64,000 nucleotides of DNA, from positions 1,054,001 through 1,118,000 of the forward strand of contig OY781043.1 in NCBI GenBank assembly GCA_963676165.1, written 5' to 3'. This DNA comes from JAQIBY01 sp963676165. GTDB taxonomy: Bacteria; Bacteroidota; Bacteroidia; Bacteroidales; ML635J-15. The notes beneath the pieces were generated by a model, which saw only the letters and a program-made list of their open reading frames with translations, did no database searches and was not told the DNA's origin. Numbering within the stretch: position 1 is the stretch's first letter; each line of letters opens with the position of its first letter. Of the stretch, positions 1 through 8,941 are shown one piece after another. Made by a program: the position numbers and the translations under genes.

Positions 1-2148
1 TCTAAAAAATCTGGTGGATTTACTGCATCTCACCTTCGTTTTGGAGACAAACCAATCCGTTCCCCTTACTTGGTAACTACTCCTGACTTTGTAGCTTGTC
101 ACGTACCTGCATATTTGGAACGTTACGATATGCTTCGCGGTATTAAAGAAGGTGGAACTTTCCTTCTTAACTCTATTTGGGATGCTGAGGAAACTCTCAA
201 CCGTCTTCCTGACAATATGAAGAGAACTCTTGCTGAGAAAAATATCAATTTCTATATCATTAATGCAACTGAAATTGCTGAAGAAATTGGTCTCGGTAAT
301 CGTACAAATACAATTATGCAATCATCATTCTTCAAAATTTCAGGCGTAATTCCTTACGATGTCGCTGTTGAAGAAATGAAGAAAATGATTGTGAAATCAT
401 TCGGGAAAAAAGGAGAAAACATTGTTAACATGAACCACAAAGCTGTTGAGCGTGGTGGTAGTGTAACTAAAGTTGAAATTCCTACTGAATGGAAATCAAT
501 TGAAGCAGATAAATTTCATCCATATTCTCTCGAAGATGCACCAGAATTTGTGAAAACTGTTGCTGATGTAATGAATGCTCAAATGGGTGATGATCTTCCT
601 GTTTCAACATTCGCTGGTCGTGAAGATGGTACTTTCCCTGCAGGAACAACCAAATGGGAAAAACGTGGTGTTGCAGTCAATGTTCCTGAGTGGATCGAAG
701 ATAACTGTATCCAATGTAACCAATGTGCTTTTGTTTGTCCTCACGCTGCTATCCGTCCTTTCCTTCTAACTGAAGATGAAATGGCTAATGCACCTGAAGG
801 TACTCGTACTATCCAAGGTATTGGTAAAACAAAAGAATACAAATTTGTTATGCAGGTAAGTCCACTAGATTGTACTGGTTGTGGTAACTGTGCTGACGTC
901 TGTCCTGCAAAAACAAAAGCGCTTGAAATGAAACCTCTTGGAACTCAAATGGAAGAGGCTGATCGTTTCAAATATATGGATGAAAAAGTGGGTTATAAAG
1001 ATACTGTACTTCCAAAAGAAAAATCAGTGAAAAACTCACAGTTTGCTCAACCATTATTCGAGTTCTCCGGAGCTTGTGCGGGTTGTGGTGAAACTCCATA
1101 CATTAAAGCAATTACTCAACTATTTGGAGAGCGTATGATTGTTGCTAATGCAACTGGTTGTTCTTCAATTTATGGTGGTTCTGCTCCTTCTACTCCTTAC
1201 ACTGCAAATTACAAGTCAGGTAAAGGTGTTGCTTGGGCAAACTCACTTTTCGAAGATAATGCTGAGTATGGATTTGGTATCGCTACAGGTATTGAAAAAG
1301 TACAAGAGAAAATTAAAATCTGGATTGAAGAAGCGAACTGGGATGCTGATGCAAAAGCTGTTGGTGAAAAATGGATTGCTTCAATGAAAGATGCTCCTTC
1401 ATCAGAAGAAGCAAGTGCTGAGTTGCTTGCTAAACTTGAAGGTATGAATGATGACGCTGCTAAACAAATCTTGGAACACAAAGATTACCTCGTGAAAAAA
1501 TCTGTATGGATTGTCGGTGGTGATGGTTGGGCTTATGATATTGGTTACGGTGGACTTGATCACGTGATTGCAAGTGGTAAAGATGTCAATATTCTTGTAC
1601 TTGATACTGAGGTTTACTCAAATACCGGTGGTCAGGCTTCTAAATCTACTCCAGTAGGTGCTGTTGCAAAATTTGCTGCTAGTGGTATGAAGGTTCGCAA
1701 AAAAGACCTTGGTGCTATGGCAATGACTTATGGAACTGTGTATGTTGCCCAGGTTTCTATGGGTGCTAGCCAAAACCAATTCTTTAAAGCGATTAAAGAA
1801 GCAGAAGCTTATCCAGGACCATCTGTAATTATCGCTTATGCTCCATGTATTAACCATGGTCTCCGTGTGGGTATGGGTAAATCGCAATGGGAAGAAGGTG
1901 CTGCTGTTGAATCAGGATACTGGCACAACTATCGCTTCGATCCTAGATTGGAAGCTGAAGGTAAAAACCCATTCCAATTGGATAGCAAAGAACCTGATTG
2001 GTCTAAATTTCAGGAATTCATTAACAGTGAAGTACGTTACACTTCTCTCATGAAAACATTCCCAGAAGAAGCAGATCGTCTGTTCAAAATTGCTGAGGAA
2101 GACGCAAAATGGCGTTATAACTATTACAAAAAACTTGCACAACAATAA
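1..2148 (+). CDS. nifJ: pyruvate:ferredoxin (flavodoxin) oxidoreductase, C-terminal part
   Basis: Partial gene, open at the left edge; frame 1 is open from base 1 to a TAA at 2146-2148 (about 715 residues of a protein normally near 1,180). The enzyme converts pyruvate and CoA to acetyl-CoA and CO2 and reduces ferredoxin or flavodoxin. Visible are two 4Fe-4S clusters in the order CIQCNQCAFVCPH (around nt 706-745) and CTGCGNCADVCPAK (around nt 874-912), then a GACAGCGETPY cysteine segment and the TPP-binding part with GGDGWAYDIGYGG and SNTGGQASKSTP. The missing N-terminus holds the pyrimidine-binding domain and most of the gamma domain. A flavodoxin gene lies 3.6 kb downstream and could be the electron acceptor (inference). 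A clear hairpin terminator follows. Confidence 0.97.
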   Translation, partial: SKKSGGFTASHLRFGDKPIRSPYLVTTPDFVACHVPAYLERYDMLRGIKEGGTFLLNSIWDAEETLNRLPDNMKRTLAEKNINFYIINATEIAEEIGLGNRTNTIMQSSFFKISGVIPYDVAVEEMKKMIVKSFGKKGENIVNMNHKAVERGGSVTKVEIPTEWKSIEADKFHPYSLEDAPEFVKTVADVMNAQMGDDLPVSTFAGREDGTFPAGTTKWEKRGVAVNVPEWIEDNCIQCNQCAFVCPHAAIRPFLLTEDEMANAPEGTRTIQGIGKTKEYKFVMQVSPLDCTGCGNCADVCPAKTKALEMKPLGTQMEEADRFKYMDEKVGYKDTVLPKEKSVKNSQFAQPLFEFSGACAGCGETPYIKAITQLFGERMIVANATGCSSIYGGSAPSTPYTANYKSGKGVAWANSLFEDNAEYGFGIATGIEKVQEKIKIWIEEANWDADAKAVGEKWIASMKDAPSSEEASAELLAKLEGMNDDAAKQILEHKDYLVKKSVWIVGGDGWAYDIGYGGLDHVIASGKDVNILVLDTEVYSNTGGQASKSTPVGAVAKFAASGMKVRKKDLGAMAMTYGTVYVAQVSMGASQNQFFKAIKEAEAYPGPSVIIAYAPCINHGLRVGMGKSQWEEGAAVESGYWHNYRFDPRLEAEGKNPFQLDSKEPDWSKFQEFINSEVRYTSLMKTFPEEADRLFKIAEEDAKWRYNYYKKLAQQ

Positions 2149-2168
2149 TTCTTCACTACATAACTAAG

Positions 2169-2199
2169 AAAAACCGTCTGAATAAAGACGGTTTTTTTT
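2169..2199 (+). terminator. rho-independent terminator of nifJ
   Basis: AAAACCGTCT and AGACGGTTTT form a 10-bp stem around a short loop and run into a T tract, 20 bases after the nifJ stop. Confidence 0.9.
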
Positions 2200-2531
2200 A
2201 TTTTATTATTTATTGCTTATTATGTGTGTCTTCTTAATTTGATGGCCAGTCAGTGTTCATAGTATTGTATAAGTGTTTAGGAGATAAAAATAATATGCTT
2301 AGAAAAAGTTGTTTTAAATTCTGATAGGGATTGTTTGTTTTATTCTATGGGATTTTGTACATTTGGTGTGAAAGACTATTTGTGTCTAGAATGGGGAGGA
2401 GAAAGAGATATGGAATGCTGAATTTAATATTTATTATCTTGTAATGTGCTGATTGTTTTGTAGTTGTGATCTTTTTATTTGTGTGTAATTTGATGTATTA
2501 TATTTTTTTTAACCGATAAAAGTAGTGGAAA
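2200..2531. other. AT-rich intergenic stretch, nothing recognised
   Basis: About 330 bases between the nifJ terminator and the FISUMP lipoprotein gene. It is AT-rich with long T runs. I see no ORF, RNA gene or repeat in it; the promoter of the downstream gene must lie here, but no clean TAnnTTTG box stands out. Confidence 0.5.
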
Positions 2532-3566
2532 ATGAAAACACGACAGAATTTAAGAATGTTGCTAGGTTTAGTTGCAGGTGCATTTATGATATTTACAACC
2601 TCTTGTGAAAATGAAGAGGCGAATTCAAAGAAATTACCAACAGTAATTACCTTGGATGCATCAGACATTACACAGTCTACAGCAATATCTGGTGGAAATG
2701 TAACTGATGATAAAGGAGGTGCAATAACATCCAGAGGCGTCTGTTGGAGTACAAACGATGAACCAACGATTGGGGATTTTAAAACCGAAGATGGTTCGGG
2801 TGCAGGAAGTTTCGTCAGTAATATTACAAATTTAGAGCGGGATACAAAATATTACATTCGTGCATATGCTACAAATAGTGAAGGTACAGGATATGGAAGT
2901 ACAGTTTCATTTACAACTGAGAGTTTGGTAATAGGGAGTTTTACAGATTCAAGGGATGGGAATTCTTATAAAACTGTAACTATTGATGAAAAGGTATGGA
3001 TGGCAGAGAACTTAAAATATTTGCCAGCTGTTCATAATCCATATCATTTGACTTCTAGTAGTCCTGCATATTTTGTATATGGGTACACTGGAACGGATGT
3101 GGAGGAAGCAAAAACGATTTTAAATTATAATAATTATGGAGTTTTGTATAATTGGAATGCAACATTGGGGGGAGCAGAAGGAAGTGCAAGTAGTCCAAGT
3201 GGAATTCAAGGGGTTTGTCCTGAGGGTTGGCATGTACCTAGTAGTACAGAATGGAATGAGTTAATTGATTTTCTGGGTGGAAGACAGGAAGCCGGTGGGA
3301 AACTTAAGGGAGAAGGAAATTCTCACTGGAATAATCCCAACACAAATGCAAGTGATGAGTTTGAATTCAATGCATTGCCTGGAGGGGTTAATACTTCTTC
3401 TGGGGATTTTTATGGACTTGGGAATATTGGGTGTTTTTGGAGTAGTACAATGAATAGCGTTACATATTCACCATTTTATTTGAGATTGAGTTATGATACG
3501 GGAAATGCAGAAGTTTATATGACTCCTGATGAGGGAGGTTTGTCTGTTCGTTGTGTGAAAGATTAA
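2532..3566 (+). CDS. FISUMP-domain lipoprotein
   Basis: 344-residue exported protein. The N-terminus (MKTRQNLRMLLGLVAGAFMI...FTTSC) is a lipoprotein signal with lipid-attachment Cys near residue 25. Residues about 35-130 form a fibronectin-like segment containing GVCWST, SGAGSF and YYIRAYATNSEG, a unit common in Bacteroidota surface lipoproteins. Residues about 135-344 match the Fibrobacter succinogenes major paralogous domain (FISUMP), with VWMAENLKYLP, CPEGWHVPSSTEWNELIDFLGG, FWSST and a terminal VRCVKD. The role of FISUMP proteins is largely unknown; they are surface proteins that often occur in many paralogues. The gene stands alone downstream of the nifJ terminator. Family assignment is firm, function is not known. 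Confidence 0.88.
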   Translation: MKTRQNLRMLLGLVAGAFMIFTTSCENEEANSKKLPTVITLDASDITQSTAISGGNVTDDKGGAITSRGVCWSTNDEPTIGDFKTEDGSGAGSFVSNITNLERDTKYYIRAYATNSEGTGYGSTVSFTTESLVIGSFTDSRDGNSYKTVTIDEKVWMAENLKYLPAVHNPYHLTSSSPAYFVYGYTGTDVEEAKTILNYNNYGVLYNWNATLGGAEGSASSPSGIQGVCPEGWHVPSSTEWNELIDFLGGRQEAGGKLKGEGNSHWNNPNTNASDEFEFNALPGGVNTSSGDFYGLGNIGCFWSSTMNSVTYSPFYLRLSYDTGNAEVYMTPDEGGLSVRCVKD

Positions 3567-3635
3567 AAATGAATCTTTAATGAAAATCAACTGGTTTAAA
3601 ACGGTGTTATTTTGAGACTAATTAATGATAGTAAA

Positions 3636-4223
3636 ATGAAAAAGAACATTTTAACCATTCTGTTAATATTTTTAGGTGTGCAGATATTTGCCTGGGATCA
3701 TAAGAATCTGGATTACTATGTTGATGCAGATCAGGATACTATTTATTGTAAGATTCTGAAAAGGAAGAATAAAAGTATCATAGTAAACACAGGTGGTGAG
3801 GATTATAAAGTGAAGGCAAGACATATATATGGATATTATAAGAATGGGTATTATTATGCTGCCGGAAAAGCTAAAATCAATGTTATGGGCGTTAAGCAGT
3901 GGTATTTTCTGAGACAGATACGTTCAGGTTGGATTAATTTATATGAGCTTAATGGTTCTCAGATAAATCATTCCATGATAAATAATACCTATAGTACTTC
4001 AAGTGTGATTATGCATTATGCGAGAATGGCAGATGAACCACGAGGGAAATTCAGAAAATTGTATTCATATTGGCGTATTAAGTTGAGGAAAATGTCAGGT
4101 GATTGTCCTGAACTTAATAATTATTTTAAAACATCGAAACGTATGTACATAGGTAACAGGCAGGATGCTATTGATGTTATTAATGAATTTTGTGAGCCTG
4201 AACAGGATTCCATTATCGAATAG
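3636..4223 (+). CDS. small exported protein of unknown function
   Basis: 195 residues from the ATG at 3636 (MKKNILTILLIFLGVQIFAW); the frame opens at a TTG at 3612, but starting at 3636 places a normal cleavable signal peptide at the N-terminus. The mature part is Lys/Tyr-rich, with a DADQDTIYCKILKRK segment resembling the start of small Bacteroidota proteins that carry a metabolite- or surface-linked beta domain, but I do not recognise a family. It begins 69 bases after the FISUMP gene on the same strand and may be cotranscribed with it. Periplasmic or outer-membrane location is inferred from the signal peptide only. Confidence 0.6.
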   Translation: MKKNILTILLIFLGVQIFAWDHKNLDYYVDADQDTIYCKILKRKNKSIIVNTGGEDYKVKARHIYGYYKNGYYYAAGKAKINVMGVKQWYFLRQIRSGWINLYELNGSQINHSMINNTYSTSSVIMHYARMADEPRGKFRKLYSYWRIKLRKMSGDCPELNNYFKTSKRMYIGNRQDAIDVINEFCEPEQDSIIE

Positions 4224-4455
4224 TCCGGAAGCAATATTGTTTGCACTTAATGAATGAGAAAGGTCGTTTTTTGCGTTCTTTCAGACGGCTTTTTTTATGA
4301 GAAAATCTTCTGATTCATCAAGTATTAGAAGATACTGTTTTATCCTTGTGTTTTAAGCCTCATCCTTTAGGTTGTGGTTTAAAAAGAGATAGCTGTAGTG
4401 GGGCTTTAGCTTTGATAGATTTTTATCTGTTGTGAGTTTACTGGATTTTAATCCA

Positions 4456-4463
4456 TATCTTTG
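4456..4463 (+). promoter_or_regulatory. -7 box upstream of the M48 protease gene
   Basis: TATCTTTG fits the Bacteroidota primary-sigma -7 consensus TAnnTTTG and sits 17 bases before the ATG at 4481. The nearest TTG (4430-4432) is 23 bases upstream, slightly farther than usual, so the -33 element is uncertain. Confidence 0.45.
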
Positions 4464-4480
4464 CTTTAAAACTTTGAGAC

Positions 4481-5725
4481 ATGATAACACCTGAAGTAAT
4501 ATTTGCGATCATCATAATCATCCTCTCTGTGGATTTTGTCTTTGGAAAGTGGATTTCTATCCTCAATTTTAAATGGAGGCAGAAACCTGTTCCTGAAATT
4601 GTTGCAGATGTTTACGATGAAAAGGAATATCAGAAATTTCAGCAGTACAGCAGAGCAAATTTCAAAACAGGCTTGTATTCGTCTGTTATTATGTTTTTGT
4701 TGACAATTTCCATGTTTGCTTTCAATGGGTTTGCTTGGCTCGATGCTTTTCTTCGACAGTATATAACGTCTGATATATGGCTTGCTCTTGCATTTTTTGC
4801 GAGCATTGCTGTCGTATCATCTTTGGTTTCTTTGCCATTTTCCATTTATGATACTTTTGTGATTGAAGAAAAGTTTGGGTTTAATAAAACGACTGTCAAA
4901 ACTTTTATTTTCGATGCAATTAAAAGTACAATTGTAGGGGCAGTTATAGGTGGTGGGCTACTTGCTTTGGTGATTTTTATTTATCAAGCAACTGCTGAGT
5001 GGTTTTGGTTGCTTGCATGGATTGTTATTACAGCTTTTTCAGTCTTTATGGCAGAGTTCTATTCCAGTTTAATTGTGCCTTTGTTTAACAAGCAAAAGCC
5101 GATGGAAGAGGGGAGTTTGAAAACGAAAATATCCGATTTTGCAAAAAAGGTAGGCTTTCAACTTGATAATGTGTTTGTTATTGATGGTTCAAAGCGATCA
5201 ACACGTGCCAATGCTTATTTTACAGGACTAGGAAAGAAAAAACGAATTGTGCTTTATGACACTCTAATTCAAGATTTTGAGGAGGAGGAGATTGTGGCAG
5301 TTTTAGCGCATGAAATAGGTCATTTTAAGAAACGTCACATTCATAAATCCTTGATTCTTTCAACTTTGAATACTGGACTTATGCTTTTTGTTTTTGGTTT
5401 GTTTTTAGGACAAGATATGTTTGCACAAGCATTAGGTGTTTCTGAGGCTAATTTTCATATAGGAGCCATTGGTTTTGCTGTTTTGTATTCACCTTTATCA
5501 GAAATTGTTGGAATTTTGATGTCTTCATTCTCACGAAAAAATGAAAGAGAGGCAGATGCTTTTGCTGCAGAACATGGACAAGGGGATGCTTTGATTTCAG
5601 CATTGAAGAAATTGTCAGCTAAGAATTTATCCAACCTGACACCCCATCCACTCATGGTGAAATTATCCTATTCACACCCGCCAGTTGCAGAGCGAGTTAG
5701 TCTCATTATGAATCGTGAGAAATAA
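4481..5725 (+). CDS. M48 family zinc metallopeptidase (Ste24/CAAX protease type)
   Basis: 414-residue integral membrane protease. It has several membrane segments in the first 230 residues (for example IIIILSVDFVFG, FLLTISMFAFNGFAWL), the zinc-binding HExxH as VLAHEIGHFKKRH near residue 277, and the third ligand in KNEREADAFAAEHG near residue 350. This is the layout of Ste24-like CAAX prenyl protease 1 homologues, which in bacteria act in membrane protein quality control and cleave near the membrane; prenyl processing is not implied. Full length for the family. It has its own likely promoter and converges on the flavodoxin gene. Confidence 0.92.
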   Translation: MITPEVIFAIIIIILSVDFVFGKWISILNFKWRQKPVPEIVADVYDEKEYQKFQQYSRANFKTGLYSSVIMFLLTISMFAFNGFAWLDAFLRQYITSDIWLALAFFASIAVVSSLVSLPFSIYDTFVIEEKFGFNKTTVKTFIFDAIKSTIVGAVIGGGLLALVIFIYQATAEWFWLLAWIVITAFSVFMAEFYSSLIVPLFNKQKPMEEGSLKTKISDFAKKVGFQLDNVFVIDGSKRSTRANAYFTGLGKKKRIVLYDTLIQDFEEEEIVAVLAHEIGHFKKRHIHKSLILSTLNTGLMLFVFGLFLGQDMFAQALGVSEANFHIGAIGFAVLYSPLSEIVGILMSSFSRKNEREADAFAAEHGQGDALISALKKLSAKNLSNLTPHPLMVKLSYSHPPVAERVSLIMNREK

Positions 5726-5755
5726 AAAAAACTGCCACGTATTAGGACAGTTTCA
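5724..5755 (-). terminator. terminator of the flavodoxin gene
   Basis: Read on the minus strand, AACTGTCC and GG-CAGTT form a hairpin with one bulged base and run into an eight-T tract. It lies between the convergent protease and flavodoxin genes and may serve both. Confidence 0.65.
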
Positions 5756-5775
5756 TAATGCCATATTTTTAGGGA

Positions 5776-6300
5776 TTAAAATCCACAATTTTCAAGTTGT
5801 TGAAGCCATTTTAACGCACGAGCTTCAGTCTGATTATCTTGATTATCTTCATCCAATGCAAGTCCAAAGAATTTTCCATTCTTTTCAGCTTTGGATCCAG
5901 TATGCTCATATCCGTCAGAAGGCCACTCTCCATGTACGCTTGCGCCTAAAGTTTCAAATTCTTTCTTTAAAATTGCCATGCCATCCACAAAATGGTCAGG
6001 ATAAAGAATTTGATCGCCCAAGCCAAACAAAGCAACTTTTTTTCCATTCATGGATACTTCTTCAAACTCCATTTGTTTAAAGAAAGGTAACCACTTGTCG
6101 CTTGTGTTTGCATCTTGCCATGCGTCAGCACCAACAGTTGAACTTCCAACGATAAAATAGTCGTAATTTTTCACTTCTCGAGAGCTAAAAGATGCCAAGT
6201 CGAATAAATCAGCTTTGTCGCTAATTAGGTTGTGAATCTTTTTTGCTGCGTTACTTACATTTCCTTGTAATGGCCAATAAACAATTGCAATTTTTTTCAT
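5776..6300 (-). CDS. flavodoxin with atypical phosphate loop
   Basis: 174-residue single-domain FMN electron carrier of the long-chain type: the insert and C-terminal half (GLGDQILYPDHFVDGMAILK, then GEWPSDGYEHTGSKA) match flavodoxins closely, as does the second FMN loop GSSTVGADAWQD. The usual N-terminal phosphate loop (S/T-x-T-G-x-T) is replaced by YWPLQGNVSNA, a variant I associate with a Bacteroidota subgroup. It could take electrons from the pyruvate oxidoreductase at the start of the window (inference). Monocistronic on the minus strand with its own terminator. Confidence 0.9.
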   Translation of the reverse strand: MKKIAIVYWPLQGNVSNAAKKIHNLISDKADLFDLASFSSREVKNYDYFIVGSSTVGADAWQDANTSDKWLPFFKQMEFEEVSMNGKKVALFGLGDQILYPDHFVDGMAILKKEFETLGASVHGEWPSDGYEHTGSKAEKNGKFFGLALDEDNQDNQTEARALKWLQQLENCGF

Positions 6301-6401
6301 CTGATTTTCATTTTATAGTCTGCATATTTAACACAAAACTCAAGATTTTGTTTCTGAACAGGTGAAAAAATCCATAGAGCTCAAATTTTCAGTGGGTTTC
6401 A

Positions 6402-6431
6402 TTGGTATTTTGATGAAAAAGATTACCTTTG
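6402..6431 (+). promoter_or_regulatory. rpsA promoter
   Basis: TTG at 6402-6404, 19 bases, then TACCTTTG at 6424-6431: a textbook Bacteroidota primary-sigma promoter, leaving a leader of about 50 bases before the S1 start at 6486. Confidence 0.75.
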
Positions 6432-6485
6432 CGCCTCGTGAAAATCTATAAATATTGTCTAACTACTAATTAACAAAACAATTAG

Positions 6486-8537
6486 ATGACTGAAGAAACA
6501 AAAGCAAATGCTCAAAACGAAGAGCAACCTGTTGAAAATCAACAGGAAGTAAACGAAAATGTTGAGGCGAAAGCTGAGACAGAAAAAAAAGCTGAAGCTC
6601 CAAAAGCAAAAGCTGAGAAACCGGTTAATCAAGATGAATTAACCAAATGGGAAACTCCTGCTGACGATTTTGATTGGGATAACACAGGTAAAACTGACGA
6701 AACTTATTCCAAAGACGAAATTGCAAAGTTGGAAAATGTTTATGATGAAACCCTCTCCACTGTAAACGAAAGTGAAGTGATTGATGGTACTGTTGTAAGC
6801 GTAAACAAACGTGAAGTTGTTGTTAATATTGGCTACAAATCTGAGGCTGTTATTAACGCTGCAGAATTCCGTTACAATCCTGAACTTCAATCTGGAGATC
6901 AAGTTGAAGTGATGGTTGAAACTTTGGAAGATCCTGATGGACAACTTATCCTTTCTCACAAAAAAGCACGCTCACTACGTAGTTGGGAACGTGTTAACTC
7001 TGCATTCGAAGGTGACGAAATCATTAAAGGTTTCATCAAATGCCGTACTAAAGGTGGTATGATTGTAGATGTGTTTGGAATTGAAGCTTTCCTCCCAGGT
7101 TCACAAATTGATGTGAAACCTATCCGCGATTACGATCAGTTTGTTGAGAAAACCATGAACTTCAAAGTGGTTAAAATCAACCAAGAATACAAAAATGTGG
7201 TTGTATCTCACAAAGCGCTTATCGAAGCTGAACTTGAAGCTCAGAAGAAAGAAATTATTGCTAAACTCGAAAAAGGTCAGGTACTTGAAGGTACTGTTAA
7301 AAACATCACTTCATACGGTGTATTTGTTGACCTTGGTGGAGTTGACGGACTTATTCACATTACTGACTTGTCTTGGGGACGCGTTCAGCATCCAGAAGAA
7401 ATCGTTACGCTTGACGAAAAAATCCAAGTTGTTATTCTCGACTTTGATAACGACAAGAAACGTATTGCTCTCGGCTTGAAACAGCTTACTCCTCATCCAT
7501 GGGATTCACTCGATGAAAACCTTAAAGTTGGTGATAAAGTGAAAGGTAAAGTCGTTGTTATGGCTGACTACGGTGCATTTGTTGAAATCGCTCCTGGTGT
7601 TGAAGGTCTTATCCACGTATCTGAAATGTCTTGGTCACAACACTTGCGTTCAGCTCAGGAATTCATGAATGTGAACGATGAAGTTGAAGCTGTTATCTTG
7701 ACTCTCGACCGCGAAGAACGTAAAATGTCTCTTGGTATCAAACAACTTTATCCAGATCCATGGGCTGACATTGAAGAAAAATATCCTGTTAATTCACATC
7801 ACAAAGCTAAAGTACGTAACTTCACTAACTTTGGTGTATTTGTTGAACTTGAAGAAGGTGTTGATGGACTTATCCACATTTCTGACTTGTCATGGACTAA
7901 GAAAATCAAACATCCAGCAGAATTCACTACAATTGGTGCTGAGATGGAAGTTGTTGTCCTTGAAGTGGACAAAGAAAATCGTCGCTTAAGCCTCGGTCAC
8001 AAACAACTTGAAGAAAATCCATGGGATGTATTCGAAACTATCTTTAGCGTTGGAAGTATCCACGAAGGTACTATTACCGACTTGAACAATAAAGGTGCTG
8101 TTATTTCATTGCCTTACGGTGTTGAAGGTTTTGCTACTCCTAAACACCTTGTTAAAGAGGACGGAACTCCTGCTAAACAAGACGAAAAAATCAACTTTAA
8201 AGTGGTTGAATTCAATAAAGATGCTAAGAAAATTTTCGTTTCTCACTCACGTATCCACGAAGATGAAAATCGTGCACAATCAGGTGAGCAACCTAAAAAA
8301 TCTGGTAAAAAATCAAGTGGACGTTCAACTGGTTCAATGAACGACAAAATTGAAAAAACTACACTTGGTGATGTTTCTGGATTAGCTGAATTGAAACAAC
8401 AAATGGTTGATCAAGAAAAAGCTGAAAAGAAAGCTGAGAAAAAAGCTGCTCCTAAAAAAGCAGAACCTAAAGCTGAAGAAGCGAAGGAAGAAAAAGCTGA
8501 AGCGAAAAAAGAAGATAAAGCTGAAGATAAAGAATAA
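6486..8537 (+). CDS. rpsA: 30S ribosomal protein S1
   Basis: 683 residues, longer than the roughly 560 of Escherichia coli S1 because of charged extensions at both ends. Six S1 RNA-binding repeats follow in order: about residues 95-160, 178-240 (degenerate pair), 263-330, 348-416, 433-502 and 518-585; repeats 3-5 carry the classical G-x-F-V-x-L...GLIH(I/V)S signature. The C-terminal tail (about 610-683) is a Lys/Glu/Ala low-complexity segment. S1 brings mRNA to the 30S subunit, which in a lineage with few Shine-Dalgarno sequences has particular weight. Strong promoter upstream, hairpin terminator downstream; the codon use (many CGT, GGT, AAA) is that of a highly expressed gene. Confidence 0.97.
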   Translation: MTEETKANAQNEEQPVENQQEVNENVEAKAETEKKAEAPKAKAEKPVNQDELTKWETPADDFDWDNTGKTDETYSKDEIAKLENVYDETLSTVNESEVIDGTVVSVNKREVVVNIGYKSEAVINAAEFRYNPELQSGDQVEVMVETLEDPDGQLILSHKKARSLRSWERVNSAFEGDEIIKGFIKCRTKGGMIVDVFGIEAFLPGSQIDVKPIRDYDQFVEKTMNFKVVKINQEYKNVVVSHKALIEAELEAQKKEIIAKLEKGQVLEGTVKNITSYGVFVDLGGVDGLIHITDLSWGRVQHPEEIVTLDEKIQVVILDFDNDKKRIALGLKQLTPHPWDSLDENLKVGDKVKGKVVVMADYGAFVEIAPGVEGLIHVSEMSWSQHLRSAQEFMNVNDEVEAVILTLDREERKMSLGIKQLYPDPWADIEEKYPVNSHHKAKVRNFTNFGVFVELEEGVDGLIHISDLSWTKKIKHPAEFTTIGAEMEVVVLEVDKENRRLSLGHKQLEENPWDVFETIFSVGSIHEGTITDLNNKGAVISLPYGVEGFATPKHLVKEDGTPAKQDEKINFKVVEFNKDAKKIFVSHSRIHEDENRAQSGEQPKKSGKKSSGRSTGSMNDKIEKTTLGDVSGLAELKQQMVDQEKAEKKAEKKAAPKKAEPKAEEAKEEKAEAKKEDKAEDKE

Positions 8538-8561
8538 TTTAGCTTTAACCATATTTGATGA

Positions 8562-8588
8562 AAAGCACCCAACTTGGGTGCTTTTTTT
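8562..8588 (+). terminator. rpsA terminator
   Basis: AAGCACCC-AACTT-GGGTGCTT followed by a run of T, 24 bases after the S1 stop codon. Confidence 0.9.
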
Positions 8589-8688
8589 GTTAAATAAAAA
8601 ACTTAGGGGAGTGTTATTTGTTGTAACTTGTCTCCATCATCGATATGATAGGCTGACTTTTGATGGGATTTTTCGAGTTTTACATCAA

Positions 8689-8941
8689 AGATGTGTTTGT
8701 AGTTTTTAGAGCCGCGACCCGCGGCCTGCCTGCCGCAGGCAGGGGACGAGGAGGTTCGCGGATCATGTATGGCATATCCAATAAATAAGAAAATTCGGGT
8801 CAGTAATGCTTGTCCTACAACCGCTGGAGATTTTCTTTGCTAGCCCGCCTGCCAACTAATTTCCAATAGTTTGCGGGTAGGTTTTCTTTCGTGAAAACAC
8901 CTTAATGAATAACACTCATTTTTGTTCCGAACACTCAAAAG
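8689..8941. repeat. dispersed intergenic repeat, copy A
   Basis: Shares several blocks in the same order with 50094-50374: the start AGATGTGTTTG...GAGCCGCG, a 31-base identical block at 8773-8803 (equal to 50185-50215), a CTAGCC...GCGGGTAGG segment (about 8839-8880 against 50307-50352) and CCGAACACT near the end. Between the blocks the copies differ in sequence and length. A 14-base piece just beyond (8942-8955) recurs in inverted orientation at 49808-49821. Confidence 0.75.
8712..8743. repeat. tandem GC-rich palindromes (REP-like)
   Basis: CCGCG-ACC-CGCGG at 8712-8724 is followed directly by CCTGCCTGC-C-GCAGGCAGG at 8725-8743, both perfect. A related CCTGCC...GGGCAGG palindrome lies near 9145-9161. 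The GC content contrasts with the AT-rich surroundings, as in repetitive extragenic palindromes. Confidence 0.65.

Noticed and set aside
4224..4300. Possible terminator after the small exported protein (AGGTCG...CAGACGGCTTTTTTT)
   Set aside because: The T run is good but the putative stem pairs poorly, so it is not listed.
8407..8709. Lys/Leu-rich 100-residue frame at the end of rpsA
   Set aside because: Frame-shifted shadow of the Lys/Glu/Ala tail of S1 running through its terminator.
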